Below are positions 19,607 through 27,091 of a stretch of DNA of 64,000 nucleotides, piece by piece (position 1 is the first letter of the stretch; each line of letters begins with the position of its first letter). This DNA is from Herbidospora daliensis. GTDB lineage: Bacteria > Actinomycetota > Actinomycetes > Streptosporangiales > Streptosporangiaceae. The position numbers were made by a program, and so were the translations under genes. The stretch is from positions 1,073,046 through 1,137,045 of the forward strand of contig NZ_BBXF01000003.1 in the NCBI RefSeq assembly GCF_001570585.1, given 5' to 3'. The notes below the pieces were generated by a model. It was not told the DNA's origin. It ran no database searches and saw only the letters and a list, made by a program, of their open reading frames with translations.

Positions 19607-20632
19607 GTGGGGCATTCCAGGCGTTCGGACGGTGGGTGGCAGCAATTGTCTGCGATGATGTCGAACCAGGCGCTCAGGCGTAGGCTCCTTGCTTATGCGC
19701 TTGGTCTCGGATATGTGATAACGCTTGCCGTCGGCTTTGTGATGGTGATTGGCGACCCCAAGATCAGTGCCCCTGCCGTATGGTCGGCGATCGGTCTGAA
19801 CCTCATCGCCTCGGCGGTCTTCGCGCTTATTTTTGCCACGCTTAGTTCGCGTATACAGGAGCGTAGTGCGCATGAAAATGTCGAGGAACTATTCCGGGGT
19901 CTGTCTGACAAGCTCTTGCGGCGGCTTGCGGATGAAAATGTAACCTATATGCCGATGGCGGAGTATCCGATGTCGCAGGGCTATGACGTCGGTATCAATA
20001 GAGACATAATGGATAGTTTTTCTCGCTCTAGCTTTTTCGCCTACCGGGGCCCTAGCGCTCGATATGTCCCCGCCCGGATCAGGGTGGCGATGAGATGCCC
20101 CCAGCAGGTCAGGGTCTGCATGCTCAATCCGAAACTTGATAAGGCGATAACGAGGGCGGCTTCTGACACCCGAGGCAGGCCGAATCAGCGAGGGTTGCCG
20201 ATTGATGTACTCGCCCGCAAGCTCCAGCGGGAGATCGAGCTATCCGTGGTCGGGCTCTTCGATTGCCGTCTCATCTGCCCCATTGAGATCAGCTATATGG
20301 AAGATACCATGATCAACCGAGTCGAAGTCTTCGATGACTCGGTTTATATATCTTGGTATCATGCCGGTTCGGCATATCATTTCAACTTCCCTCCTTGTCT
20401 GCGATTTCCGGCGGGATCGCTTTTGTATCAGTCCGAGCGTCTTGACGTGACGCGTCGGTGGGAGGTGAGTGACACCTCCATCAGGTTTACGTCACGGAGC
20501 ACCGATCGTGATCTTATCGAGCATCTGAGGGTGTTGACGGGAAACGAAATAAACCAGGCTTATGTTGACGAACTAAGGCAAGATTATGAAGACTTCATCT
20601 CCGAATTCATCGACTTCCTCAGAGGCTTGTAG
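19607..20632 (+). CDS. Two-TM protein with a large unknown cytosolic domain (island cargo)
   Basis: 341 residues. Two membrane helices lie close to the N-terminus (about 27-50, LAYALGLGYVITLAVGFVMV; about 57-80, WSAIGLNLIASAVFALIFA). They are followed by a cytosolic domain of about 260 residues. The domain has motifs SFFAYRGPSARYVPARI, VRVCMLNP, EVFDDSVYISWYH and SLLYQSERLD, and ends in an acidic helix (YEDFISEFIDFLRGL). The layout resembles membrane-tethered effector or sensor proteins of defence islands, but I recognise no named family and no nuclease motif. Codon use is far less GC-biased than in the neighbours. GTG 19607 has GGAG 11 nt upstream; ATG 19655 or 19658 is also possible. Confidence 0.75.
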   Translation: MGHSRRSDGGWQQLSAMMSNQALRRRLLAYALGLGYVITLAVGFVMVIGDPKISAPAVWSAIGLNLIASAVFALIFATLSSRIQERSAHENVEELFRGLSDKLLRRLADENVTYMPMAEYPMSQGYDVGINRDIMDSFSRSSFFAYRGPSARYVPARIRVAMRCPQQVRVCMLNPKLDKAITRAASDTRGRPNQRGLPIDVLARKLQREIELSVVGLFDCRLICPIEISYMEDTMINRVEVFDDSVYISWYHAGSAYHFNFPPCLRFPAGSLLYQSERLDVTRRWEVSDTSIRFTSRSTDRDLIEHLRVLTGNEINQAYVDELRQDYEDFISEFIDFLRGL

Positions 20633-20640
20633 AATCCTGC

Positions 20641-20667
20641 CCCGTCGCAAAGTCGGCGGGCCGTTTT
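20641..20667 (+). terminator. Rho-independent terminator of the island gene
   Basis: A 7-bp stem with one G-U pair (CCCGTCG with CGGCGGG) and a 6-base loop is followed by CCGTTTT. It begins 9 bp after the cargo gene stop. Confidence 0.65.
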
Positions 20668-21010
20668 AGAGAGCACCTTGATCAATTCGATGGGAACTTG
20701 AAGGGCCTGGCTCCACCTCCAGGCATCGTCCCGCCGACAACGGCGTGTGCACGACCGGGTCACGGTAATCTGCGACCTTGGCTTGAGGCTAAGGTTATCC
20801 GGGGGCGACCGGCGTGATGCGCACTCATTCGACTGCCCTCATCGGCCACGGCTTCCATCTCTGGCGGTCGCGGTCATCGGGAGGACTCAGGCTGAAATCG
20901 CTCGGTATTCGTGCGGGACCGGATGCGATTGCTTCGGCGATCCCAATGCTAACGGTCGGGTTAACCGATGATCGTTTAGGAATGAAGTTCGCCGAACTGG
21001 AATTCGGTCA
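20668..21010. other. Island right arm, at most one doubtful small ORF
   Basis: About 340 bp. A frame from GTG 20814 / ATG 20817 encodes about 65 residues (MRTHSTALIGHGFHLW...) and stops at a TAA inside the right repeat. GGGGGCG precedes it. It has no recognisable similarity and could be chance. A near-palindrome TCGGGTTAACCGA lies about 40 bp inside the right repeat. Confidence 0.35.
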
Positions 21011-21026
21011 CTAAATCTTCTTCAGC
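21011..21026. repeat. Right 16-bp direct repeat (recQ 3' end)
   Basis: Identical to 18961-18976. It encodes LeuLysLysIle-stop at the recQ C-terminus, so insertion at this repeat leaves the helicase intact. Confidence 0.85.
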
Positions 21027-22600
21027 AGGCCGTCGACCGCGGCCAGCGCCAGGGTCTTGTAGCCGACCGAGTCGAACAGCACCGTCACCCGGTCGGGGTC
21101 GGCGCTCATCACCGTCCCGGCCCCCCAGGCGGTGTGCTCGACCTTCGATTGGAGCGGGAAGGGGCCGTCGCCCACCTCCTGGACCACGCCCCGGCAGGTG
21201 TCGCAGGTGCCGCACGAACGGCCGTACGGCTCGCCGAAGTACTCCAGCAGGAACCGGCGGCGGCAGCCGGTCGTCTCGGCGTAGCCGCGCATCATGTCGA
21301 GGCGCGACTCGTCGACGCGGTGGCGCACCTCGTCGAGCTCGACCGCCTTCTCCACCGCCCGCTCGGCGGTCAGGCGCTTGCGGGTCCAGCGCAGCTCGCC
21401 GGGGACCAGCGCGCCCGCGCGCTCCAGCAGGTTGGCCAGCGCGGTCAGCCGGGTGGTGCCGACGCCGAGCAGCTCGCGCAGTTCCCCGGCCGGGACCAGC
21501 CCGCCGTGCTCGCGCACCAGCACCGCGATGCGCAGCAGCAGCTCGGGGTCGGCCCGGCCGCCGGTCTGGAACCGGCGCAGGCCCAGGTCCTCGGGGCGGT
21601 AGAACAGGATCGCCTCGGCCGGGCGGCCGTCGCGGCCGGCTCGGCCGATCTCCTGGTAGTAGGCGTCGGGCGACTCCGGCGGGCCCGCGTGCAGCACCCG
21701 GCGCACGTCGGGGCGGTCGATGCCCATGCCGAAGGCGGAGGTCGCCACGACCACGTCGAGCTCCCCGGCCGCGAACCGGGTGTGGGTGCGGTTGCGGTCG
21801 GCCGTCTTCAGCCCCGCGTGGTACGGCTCGGCCCGCTTGCCCGCCAGCAGCGCGCAGTACTCCTCGGCGTCCCGCCGGGTCGGCACGTACACCAGCGTCA
21901 GGCCGTCGCTGTCCAGCACGTGGTCGACCAGGGCGCGGCGCCGGTCGTCCTCCGAGGTGAACCGGCGGGCCGACAGGGTCAGGTTCGGCCGGTCGAAGCC
22001 GCGCACGATCTCCACCGGGTCGCGCAGCCCCAGCGACCGCACGATCTCGGCCCGCACGTTCGGGGCCGCCGTCGCGGTCAGCGCCACCACCGGCGGATGG
22101 CCCAGCTTCTCGATCACCTGGCCGAGCCGCAGGTAGTCGGGCCGGAAGTCGTGCCCCCACGACGACACGCAGTGGGCCTCGTCGATCGCGATCAGCGACG
22201 GCCGGGCCGCCGCCAGGCGCTCCACCACCTCGGGCTTGGCCAGCTGCTCCGGCGACAGGAACACGAACTCGGCGGTCCCGGCGGTGACCTGGTCGAGGCC
22301 CTTGTCGACCGACTGCGTCGAATTGACCGCCACCGCGCCGGTGCCCGCCTTCAGCAGGCTCATCACCTGGTCGCGCTGCAACGCGATCAGCGGCGACACC
22401 ACGATCGTCGGGCCGTCGAGCAGCAGGGCGGGCACCTGGTAGACGGCCGACTTGCCGCCCCCGGTCGGCATCACCAGCAGCACGTCGCGCCCGGCGACCA
22501 GATGCCGCATGGCCTCCTTCTGACCGGGCCGCAGCCCCTGCCAGCCGAACACGCGCCGGGCCGTCGACCCGAGCCGGAATCTCGCGAGCGCTCTCCTCAT
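21011..22600 (-). CDS. recQ: RecQ-family ATP-dependent DNA helicase
   Basis: 529 residues. It unwinds DNA 3'-5' using ATP during repair. Motifs in order: Gln motif region GWQGLRPGQKEAM; Walker A MPTGGGKSAVYQ (about 44-55); DEAH box AIDEAHCVSSWGHDFRPDY; motif III ALTATA; motif V/VI TSAFGMGIDRPDVR and YYQEIGRAGRDGRP. A zinc-binding region CRRRFLLEYFGE...CGTCDTC follows, and the C-terminal domain ends DGLLKKI. There is no HRDC domain, so this is the short form. Its last five codons form the island attachment-like repeat. The start region MRRALARFRLG is preceded by a gene pointing the same way. Confidence 0.92.
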   Translation of the reverse strand: MRRALARFRLGSTARRVFGWQGLRPGQKEAMRHLVAGRDVLLVMPTGGGKSAVYQVPALLLDGPTIVVSPLIALQRDQVMSLLKAGTGAVAVNSTQSVDKGLDQVTAGTAEFVFLSPEQLAKPEVVERLAAARPSLIAIDEAHCVSSWGHDFRPDYLRLGQVIEKLGHPPVVALTATAAPNVRAEIVRSLGLRDPVEIVRGFDRPNLTLSARRFTSEDDRRRALVDHVLDSDGLTLVYVPTRRDAEEYCALLAGKRAEPYHAGLKTADRNRTHTRFAAGELDVVVATSAFGMGIDRPDVRRVLHAGPPESPDAYYQEIGRAGRDGRPAEAILFYRPEDLGLRRFQTGGRADPELLLRIAVLVREHGGLVPAGELRELLGVGTTRLTALANLLERAGALVPGELRWTRKRLTAERAVEKAVELDEVRHRVDESRLDMMRGYAETTGCRRRFLLEYFGEPYGRSCGTCDTCRGVVQEVGDGPFPLQSKVEHTAWGAGTVMSADPDRVTVLFDSVGYKTLALAAVDGLLKKI

Positions 22601-22630
22601 GGCCGCCCTCTATGCCCGGCTTGAGGCGGT

Positions 22631-24136
22631 TCAGGCCGGCCGGGGCGGGGTTCGTTCGCCGACCAGCGCCAGATCGGTCTCGACGGCGTGCGCGGTGGCC
22701 CGGAGATGCGCCAGCAGACCGGGCCTGACCTGGCCGGTCATCGCGACGTTCACCGCCGCGACCACCCGGCCGCCGCGGTCGCGGATCGGCACGGCCAGCG
22801 CCCGCAGCCCCTCTTCGAGCTCGTCCTCGACGATCGCGTAGCCGTCGGCGCGCGCCTTCTCGATCAGCGCCCGCAGCCGGGCCGGATCGGTCACGGTGTG
22901 CGGCGTGAGCGCGACCGGCTCGCCCAGGTCGGCGTCGCCGGTCAGCAGCACCCGGCCCATCGACGTGGCGTAGGCCGGGAACCGGGTGCCGACCGTGATG
23001 TCCACACTCATGATCTTGTACGCCGGAGCGCGCGCCACGTACCGGATGTCGGTCCCGTCGAGCACCGCCACCGACGCCGACTCGCCGACCGCCTCGGCCA
23101 GCGCCGCCAGGTGGGGCGTGGCGAGCTCGCCCAGCGTCAGCGACGACAACCGGGCGTAGCCCAGCTCCAGCACCTTCGGCAGCGCGACGAACCGGTTGCC
23201 CGCCTTCACCGCGTAGCCGAGCTCGACCAGGGTCAGCAGCGCCCGCCGGGCGGTCGCCCGCGCCAGCCCGGTGGCCTCGGCGACCTCCGAGAGCGTGCCG
23301 CCGAGCGCGGTGAGCGCCGCCAGGCCCCGGGCCAGCGACTGGACCGGGGTGTCGTCGGGGATGTCGATCGGCGCGGGCGGCGCGGGCGCCTGGACGGCCA
23401 GCAGGTGCTCCATCCGGGCGGTGTCGAGCCGGGGGAGGGCCAGCGCCGCCAGCGACTCGACGGTGTGCCGGCTGCGGTGGGAGACCACGCTGACCGCGCA
23501 CGCCACCCGGCCGCGCGAGCGCACCGGCACCGCGACCGCGATCAGGCCCGGCTCGATGAGCTCGTCGTCGCGGGCCCAGCCCGCCGCGAGCGCGGCCTTG
23601 GCCCGGTCGCGGAACTGCGGCTCGGCGTCCGGGTCGGCGGGCACCACGGTCTCCGGCCGGGCCGCCCGCCAGCGGGCCCAGCCCGCCTCGGTCCATTCGG
23701 CGGCCAGCAGCGCGCCCGCCGCGCAGCGTTCGGCCGGCACCAGGTCGCCCACCCGGAAGGTCAGCGAGCGGCTGCGCCGCCGGGGGAGCTGGGTGACGAA
23801 CCGGACCGCCGTGCCGTCGGCCACCGCCAGCGACACCGACTCGTCGAGGTCCCCGGCGAGCCGGGCCGCCTCCGGGGCCAGCGCGTCGGGGATCCCGCTG
23901 CCCGACAGATAGGTGTTCCCGACGGCCAGGACGCGGGGCGTCAGCCGTACCGAACGATCGGGCCCGGCCGGACGGGCCAGGCCCATCGCGACCAGGGTCG
24001 CCAGCACCCGGTCGACGGTCGAGCGGGCCAGCCCGGTGGCGCGGGTGAGCTCGCTCGGGCGGCAGGGCTCGCCGCCGGCCATCGCCCGCAGCACGGCGAG
24101 CCCGCGTTCCAGCGGACCCACGACAGCCTCGGTCAT
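22631..24136 (-). CDS. Tandem double-IclR regulator of the pca operon (PcaR/PobR-like)
   Basis: 501 residues made of two complete IclR units in one chain. Unit 1 has a winged HTH (SELTRATGLARSTVDRVLATL) and effector domain over about 1-245. Unit 2 has a second HTH (SEVAEATGLARATARRALLTL) and effector domain over about 265-495. Each effector half ends with the IclR signature AVPVRSRGRVACAVSV or AVPIRDRGGRVVAAVNV. It is divergent from pcaI, with a 95-bp control region holding a palindrome. It likely senses 4-hydroxybenzoate, protocatechuate or 3-oxoadipate and controls the pca-pob operon; which half senses which ligand is unknown. ATG 24136 or GTG 24142 may be the start. Confidence 0.85.
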   Translation of the reverse strand: MTEAVVGPLERGLAVLRAMAGGEPCRPSELTRATGLARSTVDRVLATLVAMGLARPAGPDRSVRLTPRVLAVGNTYLSGSGIPDALAPEAARLAGDLDESVSLAVADGTAVRFVTQLPRRRSRSLTFRVGDLVPAERCAAGALLAAEWTEAGWARWRAARPETVVPADPDAEPQFRDRAKAALAAGWARDDELIEPGLIAVAVPVRSRGRVACAVSVVSHRSRHTVESLAALALPRLDTARMEHLLAVQAPAPPAPIDIPDDTPVQSLARGLAALTALGGTLSEVAEATGLARATARRALLTLVELGYAVKAGNRFVALPKVLELGYARLSSLTLGELATPHLAALAEAVGESASVAVLDGTDIRYVARAPAYKIMSVDITVGTRFPAYATSMGRVLLTGDADLGEPVALTPHTVTDPARLRALIEKARADGYAIVEDELEEGLRALAVPIRDRGGRVVAAVNVAMTGQVRPGLLAHLRATAHAVETDLALVGERTPPRPA

Positions 24137-24183
24137 TGACACACGTCCAAAGGGGGTAGCAGACTCCTGAACTACGTCAAATG

Positions 24184-24197
24184 TGAACAATAGTTCA
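24184..24197. promoter_or_regulatory. Palindrome in the regulator-pcaI intergenic region
   Basis: TGAAC-AATA-GTTCA is a perfect inverted repeat centred between the divergent double-IclR gene and pcaI, about 35 bp before the pcaI ATG. Further GAAC half-sites occur at 24170, 24203 and 24219. A binding site for the adjacent IclR regulator is inferred. Confidence 0.6.
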
Positions 24198-24231
24198 TCA
24201 GGCGAACAAGTCCACTCCGAACAGGGAGAAC

Positions 24232-25044
24232 ATGGCGGAGATCCGTAGCCTGCGGGACGCGGTGGCCGGGCTCGTGCACTCCGGCGACACCGTGGCGATG
24301 GAGGGGTTCACCCACCTCATCCCCTTCGCCGCCGCGCACGAGATGATCCGGCAGCGGGTGACCGATCTCACCCTCGTCCGGATGACCCCCGACGTCATCT
24401 ACGACCAGCTCATCGGCATGGGCGCGGCCCGCAAGCTGGTCTTCTCCTGGGGCGGCAACCCGGGCGTCGGCTCGCTGCACCGCTTCCGCGACGCCGTCGA
24501 GAACGGCTGGCCGCGCCCCCTCGAACTCGACGAGCACAGCCACGCCGGCATGGCCAACCGCTACGTCGCCGGGGCCTCCCGGCTGCCCTTCGCGGTGCTG
24601 CGCGGCTACCGGGGCAGCGACCTGCCGTCGCGGTCGGCGACGATCTCGACCGTGGTGTGCCCCTTCACCGGCGAGGAACTGGCGGCCGTCGCCGCGATCA
24701 ACCCCGACGTCACCGTGATCCACGCCCAGCGCGCCGACCGCGACGGGAACGTGCAGCTGTGGGGGCTGGTCGGCGTCCAGAAGGAGGCCGCGCTGGCCGC
24801 CTCCCGGGTGCTCGTGACCGTCGAGGAGATCGTGGACGACCTCACGCCGACCCCCGGCGCGGTGGTGCTGCCGTCGTGGACGGTCGACGCGGTGGCCGTG
24901 GCCCCCAACGGCGCCCACCCCTCCTACGCGGCCGGCTACACCGTCCGCGACAACGGCTTCTACCAGCAGTGGGACGCCGTCTCCCGCGACCGCGACGCCT
25001 TCCTGCGCTGGATGGACGAGAACGTGCTGGAGGCGGCCCGATGA
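24232..25044 (+). CDS. pcaI: 3-oxoadipate CoA-transferase subunit A
   Basis: 270 residues, alpha subunit of a class I CoA-transferase. It has GDTVAMEGFTHLIPFAAAHEM near the N-terminus and the domain motif LVFSWGGNPGVGSLHRFR. With PcaJ it moves CoA from succinyl-CoA to 3-oxoadipate in the beta-ketoadipate pathway. First gene of the operon, with GGGAG 5-9 nt before the ATG. Its stop overlaps the pcaJ start (ATGA). The identification rests on family features plus the pca neighbours; a glutaconate-type CoA-transferase is the structural alternative. Confidence 0.88.
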   Translation: MAEIRSLRDAVAGLVHSGDTVAMEGFTHLIPFAAAHEMIRQRVTDLTLVRMTPDVIYDQLIGMGAARKLVFSWGGNPGVGSLHRFRDAVENGWPRPLELDEHSHAGMANRYVAGASRLPFAVLRGYRGSDLPSRSATISTVVCPFTGEELAAVAAINPDVTVIHAQRADRDGNVQLWGLVGVQKEAALAASRVLVTVEEIVDDLTPTPGAVVLPSWTVDAVAVAPNGAHPSYAAGYTVRDNGFYQQWDAVSRDRDAFLRWMDENVLEAAR

Positions 25045-25799
25045 CCTGGACCCCCGACGAGCTGATGACCGTGAACGCCGCCCGCGCCCTGGCCGGGGCC
25101 CGGACCTGCTTCGTCGGCATCGGCCTGCCCAGCGCCGCCGCCAACCTGGCCCGCCGGACCATCGAACCGGGCCTGGTGCTCATCTACGAGTCGGGCACCC
25201 TCGGCTCCAAGCCGTCGCGGCTGCCGCTGTCGATCGGCGACGGCGAACTCGCCGACACCGCCGACGCGGTCGTGTCGGTGCCGGAGATCTTCAACTACTG
25301 GCTGCAGGCCGGGCGGATCGACGTCGGCTTCCTCGGCGCGGCCCAGGTCGACCGGTACGCCAACGTCAACACCACCGTCATCGACCGGGGGCCGGGCCGT
25401 CCCGAAGGGCGGCTGCCGGGCGCGGGCGGCGCGCCCGAGATCGCCGCCAGCTGCGGGAAGGTGCTGCTCGTGCTGCGCCACTCGCCCCGGAACCTGGTCG
25501 GCAAGCTCGACTTCGTCACCACCGTCGGGCACGGCGACGGGCCCGGGGCACGGGCCCGGCTCGGCCTGCCCGGCGCCGGCCCGGTCGCGGTGATCACCGA
25601 CCTCGGGATCATGCGGCCCGACCCCGAGACCGCCGAACTCACGCTCACCGACGTGCATCCCGGCACGACCGCCGGCCAGGCCGTCGCCGCCACCGGCTGG
25701 CCCCTGGCGGTCGCCGCCGATTTGCGCGTCACCGAACCCCCCACGGAGGCGGAGCTGACCGCGCTGCGCCGCCTCGCCCAAGGAGCACCCGATGCCTGA
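25041..25799 (+). CDS. pcaJ: 3-oxoadipate CoA-transferase subunit B
   Basis: 252 residues, beta subunit of the class I CoA-transferase. FVGIGLPSAAANLARR is the N-terminal GxG region. The catalytic glutamate that forms the CoA thioester is in the motif YESGTLGSKP (about residue 50). It starts inside the pcaI stop and ends overlapping the pcaH start by 8 bp. It acts with PcaI on 3-oxoadipate; the next enzyme, the PcaF thiolase, is missing from the window. Confidence 0.88.
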   Translation: MTWTPDELMTVNAARALAGARTCFVGIGLPSAAANLARRTIEPGLVLIYESGTLGSKPSRLPLSIGDGELADTADAVVSVPEIFNYWLQAGRIDVGFLGAAQVDRYANVNTTVIDRGPGRPEGRLPGAGGAPEIAASCGKVLLVLRHSPRNLVGKLDFVTTVGHGDGPGARARLGLPGAGPVAVITDLGIMRPDPETAELTLTDVHPGTTAGQAVAATGWPLAVAADLRVTEPPTEAELTALRRLAQGAPDA

Positions 25800-26535
25800 A
25801 CCGCTGTCCCAGGAGACGATCTCCCGGGAGATCGCCGCGCTCGCCGCCGAATCCGACGGCGGCGACCACCCCGCGCGCGACTATCCGCCCTACCGCTCCA
25901 GCGGCCTCCGGCACCCGCACCGCCCGCTCGTCGCCCCGCCCGAGGCCTACGCCGAACTGCGCGGGCCCGTCTTCGGCGCGAGCGACGTCACCCCGCTCGA
26001 CGCCGACCTCACCCGCCAGCACCCCGGCGAGCCGCTCGGAGAGCGCATCACCGTGACCGGCCGGGTGACCGACCGCGACGGCCGCCCGGTACGCGGCCAG
26101 CTCGTGGAGGTCTGGCAGGCCAACGCCTCGGGCCGCTACCCGCACCAGCGCGACCAGCACCCCGCGCCGCTGGACCCCAACTTCACCGGCACCGGCCGCT
26201 GCCTGACCGACGCCGACGGCCGCTACGCCTTCACCACGATCAAGCCCGGCGCCTACCCGTGGAAGAACCACGTCAACGCCTGGCGGCCGGCCCACATCCA
26301 CTTCTCGGTCTTCGGCACGGCCTTCGCGCAGCGGCTGGTCACCCAGATGTACTTCCCGGGCGACCCGCTGTTCCCGTACGACCCGATCCTCCAGTCGGTG
26401 ACCGACGACAAGGCCCGCGAGCGCCTCGTGGCCGCCTACGACCACGGGCTCTCCGAGCCGGAGTGGAGCCTGGGGTACAGATGGGACATCGTCCTCGACG
26501 GCCCGGCCGCGACCTGGATGGAGGAAGGCCGATGA
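25792..26535 (+). CDS. pcaH: Protocatechuate 3,4-dioxygenase beta subunit
   Basis: 247 residues, the iron-bearing subunit of intradiol protocatechuate dioxygenase. The Fe(III) ligands are visible: Tyr in ASGRYPHQ, Tyr in GAYPWKNH, and two His in RPAHIHFS. The N-terminal extension YPPYRSSGLRHP is typical of PcaH. It opens the aromatic ring of protocatechuate to 3-carboxy-cis,cis-muconate together with PcaG. Start overlaps pcaJ; stop overlaps pcaG as GATGA. Confidence 0.93.
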   Translation: MPEPLSQETISREIAALAAESDGGDHPARDYPPYRSSGLRHPHRPLVAPPEAYAELRGPVFGASDVTPLDADLTRQHPGEPLGERITVTGRVTDRDGRPVRGQLVEVWQANASGRYPHQRDQHPAPLDPNFTGTGRCLTDADGRYAFTTIKPGAYPWKNHVNAWRPAHIHFSVFGTAFAQRLVTQMYFPGDPLFPYDPILQSVTDDKARERLVAAYDHGLSEPEWSLGYRWDIVLDGPAATWMEEGR

Positions 26536-27077
26536 GACCCACCCCCTCGCAGACCGTGGGCCCGTTCTACGGGTACGCCCTGCCCTTCGGCGGCGGCGGC
26601 GACCTCGTCCCGCCCGGCCACCCGGGCGCGATCTCCGTCCACGGGTACGTCTACGACGGCGCGGGCGACCCGATCCCCGACGCGCTGCTGGAGTTCTGGC
26701 AGGCCGACGAGGCCGGCAACCTCGACGGGAAGCCCGGCTCGATGCGCCGAGACGACGTCGACGGCTCCTTCGCCGGCCGCGACGGGGTGACGTTCACCGG
26801 CTTCGCCCGCGTGGCGACCGACCTCGCCGGACACTGGACGCTGCACACGGTCCGCCCGGGGGAGGTGCCCTACATCGCGGTCTGCGTGTTCGCCCGGGGC
26901 CTGCTGCACCACCTCTACACCCGCGTCTACCTCGACGACACCGGCGACGCCCTGCTGACCGCACTGCCCGCCGACCGGCGCGCGACCCTGGTCGCCGCCC
27001 CCGAGCGGGACGGGGTGTACCGGTTCGACATCCGCCTCCAGGGCGAGGGCGAGACGGTCTTCCTCGACCTGGGCTGA
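26532..27077 (+). CDS. pcaG: Protocatechuate 3,4-dioxygenase alpha subunit
   Basis: 181 residues. It starts RPTPSQTVGPFYGYALPF, the diagnostic PcaG N-terminus that caps the active site. It has the intradiol dioxygenase barrel (VYDGAGDPIPDALLEFWQA) but lacks the iron-ligand tyrosines of the beta subunit, as expected. The stop TGA is followed 14 bp later by the pcaB start. Confidence 0.93.
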   Translation: MRPTPSQTVGPFYGYALPFGGGGDLVPPGHPGAISVHGYVYDGAGDPIPDALLEFWQADEAGNLDGKPGSMRRDDVDGSFAGRDGVTFTGFARVATDLAGHWTLHTVRPGEVPYIAVCVFARGLLHHLYTRVYLDDTGDALLTALPADRRATLVAAPERDGVYRFDIRLQGEGETVFLDLG

Positions 27078-27091
27078 ACCCGGAGGCTCTC

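Larger units (their letters stand above)
18961..21026. mobile_element. 2-kb island bounded by 16-bp direct repeats at the recQ 3' end
   Basis: CTAAATCTTCTTCAGC occurs at 18961-18976 and again at 21011-21026. The right copy is the last five codons and stop of recQ. Between them lies DNA of visibly lower GC with more AT-ending codons than anything nearby. It holds one sizeable gene (19607-20632), a terminator and otherwise non-coding-looking sequence. No integrase, transposase or terminal inverted repeats are visible. This is the signature of site-specific integration into a gene 3' end that regenerates the target, here in minimal form without its own recombinase, or after loss of it. Confidence 0.7.

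Noticed and set aside
20814..21014. 65-codon frame ending inside the right repeat
   Set aside because: A plausible RBS-like G-run precedes it, but there is no recognisable protein and the stop in the repeat may be coincidental; listed only in the region entry.
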